Source of the DNA: DAISJI01 sp964559835
GTDB taxonomy: Bacteria > Acidobacteriota > Terriglobia > Terriglobales > Acidobacteriaceae
Direction of reading: 5' to 3'
Assembly (NCBI GenBank): GCA_964559835.1
Contig: CAZLJE010000007.1
Span: 62,001-126,000, forward strand
DNA length: 64,000 nucleotides
A model generated the notes under the pieces. The model was not told the DNA's origin, did no database searches, and saw only the letters and a list, made by a program, of their open reading frames with translations. Made by a program: the position numbers and the translations under genes. This document shows, piece after piece, positions 26,390 through 35,268 of the stretch (its first letter is position 1; every line of letters begins with the position of its first letter).

Positions 26390-26920
26390 TCAGTTGTTCA
26401 ACGACCTGTGCTGCGATGAATGTAGAGATCGATACTTATCGACGGACCAGGGAGTTGGACCAATCAGAGTGAGCGTAACGATGGCAGCAATGTAGAGGAG
26501 ATCGCATTCGTATCCCGGCGGTCCGAACTGTGCTCTTCCGTTGTTGACGCTTAGCAGTTTGATCGAAATGAAGCCATATGGCAGATGGACCGTGAAGATC
26601 GCAACTGCAAGCAGAATCATGGCCGGAATACTGACCAGAGGGACGAAGGCTCCAATCAGGAAAGCGATGCCAGCAACGATCTCAGTGGCGATTGTGACCC
26701 ACGCCATAACGTGGGGCAATGGAACACCCGACGCTTGAAGAATGCCGGCGAACACTTCTGGCCCCTTGGACCATTTCGCCAGGCCGTGTGCCACAAATCC
26801 ATAACCAACAATCAATCGAAGGGGGATTGCGGCGTACGACGCCAACTTCGCCCGCAGATCCCGCCAAGCCGAGATTTTCGCCGTGAGAGTAGACATTGGT
26901 TGCGTCCTCTGTGCCGACAT
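26390..26920 (-). CDS. DoxX family membrane protein
   Basis: 176 residues; an internal ATG at 26896 (MSTLTAK) is also possible. The family segments are AAIPLRLIVGYGFVAHGLAKWSKGPEVFAGIL, VTIATEIVAGIAFLIGAFVPLVS and AILIAVAIFTVHLPYGF-like helices, giving four transmembrane segments. DoxX-type proteins are membrane components linked to oxidative stress and thiosulfate/quinone oxidoreduction; the exact role here is unknown. It lies upstream of, and co-directional with, the SDR gene. Confidence 0.85.
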   Translation of the reverse strand: MSAQRTQPMSTLTAKISAWRDLRAKLASYAAIPLRLIVGYGFVAHGLAKWSKGPEVFAGILQASGVPLPHVMAWVTIATEIVAGIAFLIGAFVPLVSIPAMILLAVAIFTVHLPYGFISIKLLSVNNGRAQFGPPGYECDLLYIAAIVTLTLIGPTPWSVDKYRSLHSSQHRSLNN

Positions 26921-27064
26921 CGGTCCCGATGTAAACGTGCGCCCGGTTCAAACCTGACCGTACTTCACCGTTGATGTCGGGTACCACCTGCAAAGGCACG
27001 CGACGCGCCAAGGAAGGAGCCTGCGAAATCGAAGGTCGAGTTTAGGTCGTCGCGGAACTCCCAC

Positions 27065-27277
27065 TTAGCCGTCAACGCGTAAGTGAACGACCGGAGGCTC
27101 AGGCCGGCAACAGACGCCGAAGTCCTGCCATAGCCGGAACCATGGGCTGTTGGCGTTCTTCCCATCGTGCCGGCGATTCGCCGCCGAGATGTCGTTCGTC
27201 GTGAGCGGTCTCGTGTCGGGCAGTGCGGAGATGCGCTCCAGCGCCTCGATTTCGGCAATGGTCTGTTCGGCATCCAC
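27065..27277 (-). CDS. Small conserved hypothetical protein
   Basis: 70 residues from a GTG at 27277 (VDAEQTIAEIEALERIS). The segments ALPDTRPLTTNDISAANRRHD and NSPWFRLWQDFGVCCRPE resemble a small protein often seen in Acidobacteriota and Proteobacteria, with an invariant SPWFRLW and a double cysteine. An upstream ATG at 27373 is in frame but gives an unlikely extension. Function unknown. Confidence 0.55.
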   Translation of the reverse strand: MDAEQTIAEIEALERISALPDTRPLTTNDISAANRRHDGKNANSPWFRLWQDFGVCCRPEPPVVHLRVDG

Positions 27278-27499
27278 GCCACCTATTTTACCCGAGCGCA
27301 TGGGGGTTCGTAGAGGTTGCCGCGAGGGGGATATCACGACGATTCCTCCGACACGCCGACTCGCAGCACTCATTGGGGGCGAAGGGCGCGTTGCCTCCTC
27401 ATGGGACGCAATCTGCGACGTATCGCACCCTTTTGTATCTAATCAATCTGCGATTGCCCAGTACTCCAGAGACCCCCGACACGAAATCCGAGGCCGACC

Positions 27500-29170
27500 A
27501 TGGCGAAACCAATTCTGTTGAGTGTCGACGACGACGCGGACGTGCTGCGATCGATCGAACGTGATCTTCGATCGCAATACGGCGCCGAATATCGAGTGAT
27601 GGGGAGCGATTCTCCCGAAGGGGCGCTGGACCTTCTCCGACAACTCAAGGTCCGGAACGACAGCGTGGCCCTGCTGCTTGCGGACCAGCGCATGCCGCAC
27701 ATGGACGGGGTCAACTTCCTGCAGGAAGCAACGCGGATTTTTCCCGATGCGAAGCGTGCATTGTTGACCGCATACGCCGATACGAACGCCGCGATCAGCG
27801 CCATCAACGAAGCTAATATCAGCTATTTTTTTCTCAAGCCGTGGGATCCGCCGACAGAGCACCTCTACCCGCAGTTGGATGATTTACTCGACGACTGGCA
27901 AGCTTCTTACCGGCCGGCATTCGAGGGAATCAGGTTGCTGGGCACGCGGTGGTCGCCACGCTCGTATGAGTTGCGGGATTTCCTGGCGCGCAACCATGTT
28001 CCATATCAATGGATCGACGTTGAGCTTTCCGCCAACGATCCGGAAACCCAGAGGTTGCTCGAGGCGCTGGGTCCGGAGGCGGCCAATCTGCCAGTCGTAT
28101 TGTTTCCCGATGGAACCAAGCTTCTGGAGAGCGTGCCGGCGGACGTGGCGCAAAGGATCGGATTGCGGACGCGGGCGCAGACTGATTTTTACGACTTGGC
28201 GATTGTGGGTGGAGGACCAGCCGGACTGGCCGCCGCCGTCTATGGCGCGTCGGAGGGGTTGCATACCGTGATCATCGAGCGGGAAGCGCCCGGCGGGCAG
28301 GCAGGTATGAGCTCGCGCATTGAGAATTACCTCGGGTTTCCAAACGGGCTCAGCGGAGGCGACTTAGCGCGTCGGGCGGTGGTACAGGCACAGCGATTCG
28401 GGGTGGAAATCCTGTCGCCGCAGGAGGCGGTGGGTATACGAATCGAAGGACCGTACCGGATCATCAAACTGGCGGATGGCAGCGAACTCTCCTGCCACTC
28501 ACTGATGATTGCTGCGGGCGTGCAGTGGCGGCGACTGGAAGCCCCGGGAATCCAGCGCTTGCAGGGCGCCGGCGTTTACTACGGTGGCGGCGCTACCGAA
28601 GCGCTGTCGTGCAAGGGCGAGATAGTGTATGTCGTCGGCGGCGCGAATTCGGCAGGCCAGGCAGCCATGAACTTTTCCAAGTATGCCGACCGCGTGGTCA
28701 TCCTGGTACGCGGAACGTCGCTCGCCAGCACCATGTCACAGTACCTGATCGATCAGATCAAGCAAACATCGAATATTCAGTTGTGGACCCATGCCAGCGT
28801 GGCCGAAGTCCATGGTGATACGCACCTGGAGGAAGTTTCGGTGCTGTGTTCGGACACGGGCCTGACAGAGCGCGTCCGGGCGAACGCGATGTTCATCTTT
28901 ATTGGAGCCCTGCCGCGAACCACATGGCTCGGCGATGAGATCGAGCGAGACGAACGTGGGTTCATCCTGACCGGCCCCGATCTCATACGCGACGGACAAC
29001 GTATCAAGGGATGGACGTTAGACAGGGATCCGTTCCTGCTGGAGACCAATGTTCCCGGAGTATTTGCGGTGGGCGACGTGCGCCATGGGTCGGTCAAGCG
29101 CGTGGCTTCCGGAGTGGGTGAGGGATCGGTGGCCGTGCAATTCATCCATCAGTATCTGAGCAAGGTATAA
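27500..29170 (+). CDS. Receiver domain fused to thioredoxin-reductase-like flavoprotein
   Basis: 556 residues. Receiver domain 1-125 with acidic cluster SVDDDAD and phosphoacceptor Asp62 (LLADQRMPHMDG). Residues about 145-215 look like a glutaredoxin/thioredoxin fold (LLGTRWSPRSYELRDFL), but the CxxC site reads SPRS. From about 228 there is a thioredoxin-reductase fold: FAD motif VGGGPAGLAAAVYGAS, NADPH motif VVGGANSAGQAAM, and ETNVPGVFAVGDVR. The CxxC of thioredoxin reductase is absent (YYGGGATEALSC). It can bind FAD and NAD(P)H but not do dithiol exchange by the usual route. The cNMP-domain histidine kinase follows with no gap and is the likely phosphodonor. Confidence 0.9.
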   Translation: MAKPILLSVDDDADVLRSIERDLRSQYGAEYRVMGSDSPEGALDLLRQLKVRNDSVALLLADQRMPHMDGVNFLQEATRIFPDAKRALLTAYADTNAAISAINEANISYFFLKPWDPPTEHLYPQLDDLLDDWQASYRPAFEGIRLLGTRWSPRSYELRDFLARNHVPYQWIDVELSANDPETQRLLEALGPEAANLPVVLFPDGTKLLESVPADVAQRIGLRTRAQTDFYDLAIVGGGPAGLAAAVYGASEGLHTVIIEREAPGGQAGMSSRIENYLGFPNGLSGGDLARRAVVQAQRFGVEILSPQEAVGIRIEGPYRIIKLADGSELSCHSLMIAAGVQWRRLEAPGIQRLQGAGVYYGGGATEALSCKGEIVYVVGGANSAGQAAMNFSKYADRVVILVRGTSLASTMSQYLIDQIKQTSNIQLWTHASVAEVHGDTHLEEVSVLCSDTGLTERVRANAMFIFIGALPRTTWLGDEIERDERGFILTGPDLIRDGQRIKGWTLDRDPFLLETNVPGVFAVGDVRHGSVKRVASGVGEGSVAVQFIHQYLSKV

Positions 29171-30553
29171 ATGGTCACGGCATCAGAATTAGTTCGCGTA
29201 CCGGCATTCGACGGACTGCCTGAGGATCAGCTTGCGTGGTTCCTCGCCCAGTCTGAGGAACTGCTTCTCAAGCCGGGCGACACGTACGTGCGGCCAACGG
29301 ATCCGGCAGAGGCGATGTTTGTGATCCTGGAGGGAGAACTCCAGGTCCGGGGAGATTTTGCCGGCGAGACCGTCGTGATTCCGTTGAAGGCGGGCGCTGT
29401 GACCGGCACGCTGCCGTTTTCAAGGATGACGCAGGCCACGGTGACCGGGCGCGCAGTCACGGCCAGCCGCCTTTTGCGTTTCCCGGCCGCATTGTTTCCA
29501 GAACTGGTGCACAAGATGCCGGAGTTAACGAAGCGGCTAGTTGGCGTAATGTCCGACAGGATCCGCGAAGTTACCCGCATCGAACAACAGCGTGACCGGC
29601 TCGTTGCGCTGGGAAAACTTTCGGCTGGGCTGGCGCATGAGCTCAACAACCCAGCTTCCGCCGCCCAACGTGCCACGAGTCGATTGCGCGACATTCTGAA
29701 ACATATCCGGGATGCGAGTCACGAGCTAGGACGGCGCGAACTGACGCCGATGCAAAAGACGGAAATCGAAAAGCTGGAAGCTTCGCTCACCACACAGGAA
29801 GGACCGCCCCCGAATGCTCTGACGATCAGCGACCTGGAAGAGCAGATGGAAGCCTGGTTGAGCGATCACGGGCAGAAGGACCTGTGGCAGCTGGCGTCCG
29901 ATCTGGCGCGCAGGAATATCAGGCCGTCAGTCCTGGAGTCGTTGTTTGCGACACTCGAGCCAGATACAGCGCGAGCTGCGCTGGTGAGGATAGCGGCGTC
30001 GCTGGAAGTGGCGACGCTGCTGAATGAGATCGAGAGCAGCACGTCGCGGATCTCGGAGCTGGTGCGGGCGATCAAGGAATACACGTTCATGGACCAGTCG
30101 CCTCTCCAGAACGTTGACATTGTGAAGACCCTTGAAAATACACTTACGATTCTGAATCACAAACTCAAACGCCGCGGTGTCGAGGTGCAGCGCGACTACG
30201 AGCAGGTCCCACTGCTGGTGAATTCATTCGGCAGCGAGCTGAACCAGGTGTGGACCAATATCATCGACAACGCCATCGATGCCATGGGAAAGAACGGCCA
30301 GCTTCGAGTTCGGACCTATCGAGAGGACACAAGCGTTGTCGTCGAAATCGGCGACAACGGGCCCGGAATTCCGTCCGAGATAAAGTCGCACATTTTCGAG
30401 CCATTCTTCACCACCAAGGCAGTCGGCGAAGGCACAGGCCTTGGACTCGATACGGTACAGCGAATTGTCAGGAAGCACAGAGGCAACATTCAGGTGACAT
30501 CGAGCCCAGGCGATACACGATTCCAAGTGTGGCTCCCCCTGGCGGAAGCATAG
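29171..30553 (+). CDS. Sensor histidine kinase with cyclic-nucleotide-binding-like domain
   Basis: 460 residues, starting on the base after the preceding stop. Residues about 5-115 form a cNMP/CRP-type sensor barrel (LKPGDTYVRPTDPAEAMFVIL). A HisKA box follows, GKLSAGLAHELNNPASAAQRA, then a helical linker, and an HATPase domain with NIIDNAIDAM, GDNGPGIP, FEPFFTTK and GTGLGLDTVQRI. No transmembrane helix, so it is cytoplasmic. With the preceding receiver-flavoprotein it forms a two-component pair that probably senses redox state or a nucleotide. Confidence 0.9.
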   Translation: MVTASELVRVPAFDGLPEDQLAWFLAQSEELLLKPGDTYVRPTDPAEAMFVILEGELQVRGDFAGETVVIPLKAGAVTGTLPFSRMTQATVTGRAVTASRLLRFPAALFPELVHKMPELTKRLVGVMSDRIREVTRIEQQRDRLVALGKLSAGLAHELNNPASAAQRATSRLRDILKHIRDASHELGRRELTPMQKTEIEKLEASLTTQEGPPPNALTISDLEEQMEAWLSDHGQKDLWQLASDLARRNIRPSVLESLFATLEPDTARAALVRIAASLEVATLLNEIESSTSRISELVRAIKEYTFMDQSPLQNVDIVKTLENTLTILNHKLKRRGVEVQRDYEQVPLLVNSFGSELNQVWTNIIDNAIDAMGKNGQLRVRTYREDTSVVVEIGDNGPGIPSEIKSHIFEPFFTTKAVGEGTGLGLDTVQRIVRKHRGNIQVTSSPGDTRFQVWLPLAEA

Positions 30554-30759
30554 ACCTTTGTCCGGTTCCCACGCTGAACACCTCACCCCAACCACTGGCC
30601 ATCTGCGATGCCACTTCTCTTGTGGTGTTTACAACCGGGAAAATTTGCATGAACTCATCAGGTCCGAAATGGTGGGTCAGGTGATACGGAACGTACGATA
30701 ATAGGTTCGTTACGCTTCACGCTCAGGCCGAACGTTTAGCTCCTTGAGCCTGATTTTTC

Positions 30760-33267
30760 ATGATCTCAGATTCTGCCATCCTGAAGAAGGTCTCGCTCCA
30801 GCCCAAGCGTTCCGCCGGGTTCAAGCAACTGGTGCGCGAACTCGGATTGCATGGAGATCAACGTCAGGAGCTGAGCTCTCGTCTCGACGAGCTTGTTGCC
30901 CGAGGCGAGCTCACGCAGGAGGGCGACCGCTACGCGCTTCCCAAACCTCCGGCGAAGAACCAGTTTATGGGCCGCCTTACCATGCACCGCGACGGCTACG
31001 GCTTCGTCATTCCCGACAGTCAGTCGTTACGCGAGAAGCTCGCGGGCGACATCTACATCCCGCCGCCGGCAATCGGCAACGCCATGCACGGCGACCGTGT
31101 GCTCGTGGAAGTCAAAGAGGTGCGCGATGGCGGTCGCGCCGAGGGACGCATCCTGCGCGTCGTCGGGCGTGCTCATCCGACCGTCGTCGGCATCTTCCAT
31201 TACGGCTCGCGCCACAATTACGTCACGCCGTTCGACGAGAAGATCACGCAGGACATCGTGATCCCGCGCGGGGCTGAGGTTCCCAGCGACGAGGATGCAC
31301 GCGAGGGCCACAGGAGCGCGCAGAGTCGTCATCGCGTCGTCGGTGGGGAAGCGCATCGCCGCGAGGTGCAGTGGGACGATCTCGAAGGCGTCGTCGTCGA
31401 TGTCGCGATTACCGATTGGCCCACACCGACTCAGAATCCGCGCGGCCGCGTCGTGGAAGTCCTCGGGTACCAGGACGATTTCGGGGTCGACGTCGAGATC
31501 GTCATCCGCAAGCACCATCTCCCGCACCGCTTCCCGCTCGACGTGCTCGAAGAGGCGCAGTCGACCGAAGGCATCATTCCCCAGCGCGAGCTCCGTCGCC
31601 GGCGCGACTACCGCAACCTGCCGATCGTCACCATCGACGGCGAGACGGCGCGCGACTTCGATGACGCAGTCTTCGTTCGCCGTCTGCACAACGGCAACTT
31701 CGAGCTGCAGGTGCACATTGCCGACGTCGCACAGTACGTCCGCGAGGGCGCGCCGCTCGACAACGAAGCGCGCCTGCGCGGAACGTCGGTCTACTTTCCC
31801 GACCGCGCTGTGCCCATGCTGCCGATCGAGCTCTCGACCGACATCTGCTCGCTGCGCCCGCACCTGGACCGGCTGGTGATGTCGTGCACGATGGAGATCG
31901 ACCATCGCGGCGAGGTGCTTGGCTACGAGATCAATCCTGGCGTGATTCGCTCGGCCGAGCGCATGACCTATACCGATGTGAACGCGTTGCTCGAAGGCGA
32001 TACCAAGCTTCGCGAGCGTTACCGCGGCCTGATCGACGTATTCGAACTCATGCGCGAATTGACCATGCTGCTCAACCGCAAACGCGTCCGCCGCGGCTCG
32101 ATCGACTTCGACTTGCCCGAGCCCTACATCGAGTTCGACGAGTTCGGCGTGATGAAAGCCATCACGCGATCGGAGCGCAACTTCGCGCATCGGCTGATCG
32201 AGGAATTCATGCTCGCTGCCAACGAGAGCGTTGCCAGCTACCTGGAACAGAAGGGCGTCGCGTCCATTTACCGCATCCATGAAAAGCCTGATCCGAAGCG
32301 GGTTGTGGAGTTCGAAACCGTCGCTGCGGCGTTCGGTTACTCGCTCGGAGTCGGGAACTTGCCGGTGAAGAAGTTCCGTTATACCGATGATCGCCGCCCG
32401 CGCGACGCTCGCGGGCAGCGCAGCCGCAGCGGACAGAGTTGGCGAGAGGTCGAGATCCCTGAGGACATCCGCATCACGCCGTTCATGTACCAGAAGCTCA
32501 CGTCGAAGATCGAAGGCAAGCCCGAAGAGCGTATCCTCTCGTACCTGATGCTGCGTTCGCTCAAACAGGCGCGATACTCCGAGCGCAATGTCGGGCACTT
32601 TGCGCTGGCAGCTCCGACTTACACGCATTTCACCTCGCCGATCCGCCGTTATCCGGACCTCATCGTCCATCGCATCCTCAAGGACGTGCTCGCCGATGAT
32701 CCCGAGCAGCGCGACGGCGAAGTGCCGATCGGCGTCGGAACTCCGGTGGATCCTCCGTACGATCCCGATGCCGCGAGCAAGACTTCGGCCGACAGATCGC
32801 AAGACGGCAAGCGCCGTCGCCAGCACGGCGAAGAACAAGCCGCGCAACAGGGACCGATTCCCGAAGAAGCGTTGCACGACATCGCGGACGAGTCTTCGCA
32901 GTCTGAGCGCCGCGCCGACGACGCCGAGCGCGAACTGATGGAGTGGAAGAAGATCAAGTTCATGCAGGACCGCGTCGGCGAAGACTTCGTGGCGATGATC
33001 ATCAGCGTCACCAAGTTCGGCTTCTTCGTTGAGCTGCAAGACCTGTTCATCGAGGGCCTGGTGCCGCTCTCGAGCCTCACCGACGACCGTTACACCTTCC
33101 ACGAGAACACGCGCCAGATCATCGGACAGCGCACGAAACGGACGTTCTCGCTCGGCGATACCGTCCACGTCGTGCTCGACCGCATTGACCAGGTCCAGCG
33201 GAAACTGCAGTTCTCGCTAGTCGAAGAAGCACCTGCGCGCCGCGGCGGCAAGCGTCGGAAGCATTAA
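30760..33267 (+). CDS. rnr: Ribonuclease R
   Basis: 835 residues. Order: N-terminal winged-helix and cold-shock domains (FMGRLTMHRDGYGFVIPD), the RNB catalytic domain with DGETARDFDDAVFV (metal-binding aspartates) and HFTSPIRRYPDLIVHR, and a C-terminal S1 domain (DFVAMIISVTKFGFFVEL) with a basic tail. A polar, low-complexity insert of about 70 residues lies between the RNB end and the S1 domain. It is a 3'-5' exoribonuclease that degrades structured RNA. Third positions are strongly GC-rich compared with the genes to the left. It may start the core chromosome part of the window. Confidence 0.93.
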   Translation: MISDSAILKKVSLQPKRSAGFKQLVRELGLHGDQRQELSSRLDELVARGELTQEGDRYALPKPPAKNQFMGRLTMHRDGYGFVIPDSQSLREKLAGDIYIPPPAIGNAMHGDRVLVEVKEVRDGGRAEGRILRVVGRAHPTVVGIFHYGSRHNYVTPFDEKITQDIVIPRGAEVPSDEDAREGHRSAQSRHRVVGGEAHRREVQWDDLEGVVVDVAITDWPTPTQNPRGRVVEVLGYQDDFGVDVEIVIRKHHLPHRFPLDVLEEAQSTEGIIPQRELRRRRDYRNLPIVTIDGETARDFDDAVFVRRLHNGNFELQVHIADVAQYVREGAPLDNEARLRGTSVYFPDRAVPMLPIELSTDICSLRPHLDRLVMSCTMEIDHRGEVLGYEINPGVIRSAERMTYTDVNALLEGDTKLRERYRGLIDVFELMRELTMLLNRKRVRRGSIDFDLPEPYIEFDEFGVMKAITRSERNFAHRLIEEFMLAANESVASYLEQKGVASIYRIHEKPDPKRVVEFETVAAAFGYSLGVGNLPVKKFRYTDDRRPRDARGQRSRSGQSWREVEIPEDIRITPFMYQKLTSKIEGKPEERILSYLMLRSLKQARYSERNVGHFALAAPTYTHFTSPIRRYPDLIVHRILKDVLADDPEQRDGEVPIGVGTPVDPPYDPDAASKTSADRSQDGKRRRQHGEEQAAQQGPIPEEALHDIADESSQSERRADDAERELMEWKKIKFMQDRVGEDFVAMIISVTKFGFFVELQDLFIEGLVPLSSLTDDRYTFHENTRQIIGQRTKRTFSLGDTVHVVLDRIDQVQRKLQFSLVEEAPARRGGKRRKH

Positions 33268-33350
33268 ATCAACAAGAGCGCGCAAGTTCGCAGAGGAGCA
33301 GAATCATTTCTTCTTGCCTTGAGGTACATTAATGGTTCGGAGAAGAGCAC

Positions 33351-33860
33351 ATGGACCTGCGGCAGCGTATCTGGAACCTGATGGGCGACGAGCGGCGGCT
33401 CGCGGCGGCGAAGACATTTTGGGAGAGCTCGGAGCAGAAGGGCGCGCAGCGGCAGGTCGAACAGGTGCTCGCGCAACGGCTGCACGCGCGTGCGGTGTTC
33501 GTGAAGCGTCTCTCGCCGGAGAAAAAAGCCGGTTATCTCGCGCGTGACATGGGATCGATGCCATATCTGTGGGATGCGGTGATGGTCAGTTATCATTTCG
33601 CCTCGCACCGCCAGATGCTGATCGACTTCCTGAATGCTCTCGGCATTCCGAACAAAGACGGACACTACGAATCCGGCGAGAATGAACTTCCGCCGCCTGC
33701 GACCGATGCGCTCGAAACGGCGGTGAAGACACTGCTCGAAAAATACGATCGCACCGACGTGCTCGTGTACCTGGGCGCGGCGGTAACCCAGGATCCGGTT
33801 TTCTGGGCCAACTTGCAGCCCATCGTCGACCGCATGGCCGGAGAGCCCGCTGCGGTTTAG
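33351..33860 (+). CDS. Conserved hypothetical protein
   Basis: 169 residues, largely helical, with MDLRQRIWNLMGDERRLAAA at the start and a central GSMPYLWDAVMVSYHFASHRQ. No signal peptide, cysteines or known motif. I do not recognise a family. It ends eight bases before the rhodanese gene, so the two are probably one operon. Confidence 0.65.
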   Translation: MDLRQRIWNLMGDERRLAAAKTFWESSEQKGAQRQVEQVLAQRLHARAVFVKRLSPEKKAGYLARDMGSMPYLWDAVMVSYHFASHRQMLIDFLNALGIPNKDGHYESGENELPPPATDALETAVKTLLEKYDRTDVLVYLGAAVTQDPVFWANLQPIVDRMAGEPAAV

Positions 33861-33867
33861 GAGGAAT

Positions 33868-34245
33868 ATGGCTCCTCATCATTCTCCGCGTTTCCTCGAC
33901 ATCGTGAACGACGCGAAGTCGCGCGTCCGTGAATGCACGGTCGACGATGTGAAAAAGCGGCTCGATCGCGGCGAGAAGCTTACGATCGTCGACACTCGCG
34001 AGGAGAGCGAGTTCGCCAAGGACCACCTGCCCGGCGCCATCCATCTCGGCAAGGGAATCATCGAGCGCGACATCGAAACCCGGGTGCCTGACACTGCGCA
34101 GGAGATCATTATTTATTGCGGCGGCGGCTTCCGCTCGGCGCTCGCGGCCGACAATCTGCAGAAGATGGGCTATACCAACGTCATCTCGATGGACGGCGGC
34201 ATCCGCGGCTGGCGCGAGAAGAACTATCCGCTGACTGCCGAGTAA
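33868..34245 (+). CDS. Rhodanese-like domain protein
   Basis: 125 residues, a single rhodanese domain. VDTREESEFAKDHLPGAIHLGKG is followed by the active-site loop IIYCGGGFRSALAADNL with the catalytic cysteine in YCGGGFRSA, and ends SMDGGIRGWREKNYPL. Such proteins transfer sulfane sulfur; the acceptor is unknown. AGGAGG precedes the ATG. The stop TAA leads directly into a tandem heptamer array. Confidence 0.9.
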   Translation: MAPHHSPRFLDIVNDAKSRVRECTVDDVKKRLDRGEKLTIVDTREESEFAKDHLPGAIHLGKGIIERDIETRVPDTAQEIIIYCGGGFRSALAADNLQKMGYTNVISMDGGIRGWREKNYPLTAE

Positions 34246-34320
34246 CGGCTCATAACGGCTCAGGGCTCATGGCGCATGGCCCAGGGCGCATGGCGCATGG
34301 CTCATGGCTCATGGCTCATG
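34246..34320 (+). repeat. Direct tandem array of GGCTCAT/GGCGCAT heptamers
   Basis: About ten degenerate copies of the seven-base word GGCTCAT (variants GGCGCAT, GGCCCAG) run from just after the rhodanese stop. No facing complementary arm is visible, unlike most arrays further right. Confidence 0.75.
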
Positions 34321-34668
34321 ATGAGGACAGCGGGTAGCACCAAATTACCAATCGGTAAACCTTAGCGTCCCGAACACCCCCTCCCCCCTCGTCCCAGGGG
34401 TCCCACAGAAAGTCCGACAAACACGCATATATCCCAAGGGCCTGTCCCAAGCCCCACGCCAAGCAAAATCGGCCAAGGTCCCCCACCCGCGAAGTTGTCA
34501 AAGAACTAAATAGAAGGCCTGAAGACACAACCCTCTGCGCACGTTGTGCACGAAAGCAGGATAGGCGATGGGACGAGGGTCGTCGGTGATGCGGGTCACA
34601 TCGCGCTGTGACAAGACGGTCCGCACGAAGGACACGAAGGTTTCACCACGGATGGAAGTAAACGTGGC

Positions 34669-34689
34669 GTGACCGGCGGGACGCCGATG
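34669..34689 (+). repeat. Dispersed 21-bp repeat, copy 1
   Basis: GTGACCGGCGGGACGCCGAT followed by G. The same word, with at most one change, occurs at 37303, 48726 and, inverted, at 54284. This copy is intergenic, 31 bases upstream of the start of a secreted DUF4440-like gene. Confidence 0.8.
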
Positions 34690-34719
34690 CTACCGTCCGG
34701 CTTCGAGTACGATTTATTC

Positions 34720-35181
34720 ATGGCACGGACAGCCCTCCTCATCCTGTTATTGACGTCGTTCTGCTTCGCGCAGCGGAATACGGTGAGCGGTCGCAAAACG
34801 CCGCTGAAGACTACCGACTCGGCGGAAGCTGAGATCAAGAAGGTCGAGCAGCAATGGCTGGATGCGCTGGTGAAGCGCGATCAGGCGACCGTCGCCGAGA
34901 TCCTCGCGCCGGAGTTCCAGGACACGATGATCGACGGAAAGGTCCACAATCGAGACCAGGCGCTCGCCGCCGTGCTGGACACGACGCGTCCCGATCTAAG
35001 CCGGTTCTTCGGACGCCTCGACGTGAAAGTTTACGACGGGAAGTTCGCTGTGGCGCGTGGACTGACGGTGCTGAATGGCGACAAGATCCGCGAGGCGCAC
35101 ATCGTTTTCACCGATGTCTTCGTGCTGCGCAATGGGAAGTGGCAGGCGGTGGCGGCGCAAGAAGCGCTGGAGAATTACTGA
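34720..35181 (+). CDS. Secreted DUF4440/SnoaL-like protein
   Basis: 153 residues from ATG 34720; an in-frame earlier start at 34669 would translate the dispersed repeat and is rejected. A signal peptide MARTALLILLLTSFCFAQ is followed by an NTF2-like domain: EIKKVEQQWLDALVKRDQATVAEIL, DTMIDGKVHNRDQALA, and HIVFTDVFVLRNGKWQAVAAQ. Periplasmic or secreted; role unknown. Convergent with the DUF4097 gene, with a hairpin array between. Confidence 0.8.
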   Translation: MARTALLILLLTSFCFAQRNTVSGRKTPLKTTDSAEAEIKKVEQQWLDALVKRDQATVAEILAPEFQDTMIDGKVHNRDQALAAVLDTTRPDLSRFFGRLDVKVYDGKFAVARGLTVLNGDKIREAHIVFTDVFVLRNGKWQAVAAQEALENY

Positions 35182-35183
35182 CG

Positions 35184-35266
35184 GCAGTTGAAAGTCGTAA
35201 GTTGCAAGTTGTAAGTTGAAGAAATTCAACCGTTGTGTGAACCTGCAACTTACAACTTACAACTGA
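35184..35266. repeat. Inverted word array (AAGTTGT family), convergent intergenic
   Basis: Left arm 35184-35217 repeats the word TAAGTTG/CAAGTTG; right arm 35246-35266 carries its complement CAACTTACAACTTACAACT. The arms can pair over about 20 bases. It fills the gap between two convergent genes and could act as a bidirectional terminator. Confidence 0.8.
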
Positions 35267-35268
35267 AG

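Larger units (their letters stand above)
34246..34719. other. Repeat-rich intergenic region
   Basis: 474 bases with no credible gene. It starts with a direct heptamer array, continues with a C-rich run, then a stretch with two CACGAAGG words, and ends with a copy of the 21-bp dispersed repeat. No promoter could be placed with confidence for the DUF4440-like gene that follows. Confidence 0.5.

Noticed and set aside
30553..30759. tRNA or attachment site at the possible island boundary
   Set aside because: No cloverleaf, T-loop motif or integrase gene found; only a weak inverted repeat TCAGGC/GCCTGA.
31027..33168. 713-codon open frame on the minus strand opposite rnr
   Set aside because: It is the GC-rich antisense shadow of rnr: no family motifs, and the plus strand encodes a complete RNase R.
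34246..34320. CRISPR array
   Set aside because: The heptamer arrays have no spacers of constant length, no 20-40 bp direct repeats and no cas genes nearby.
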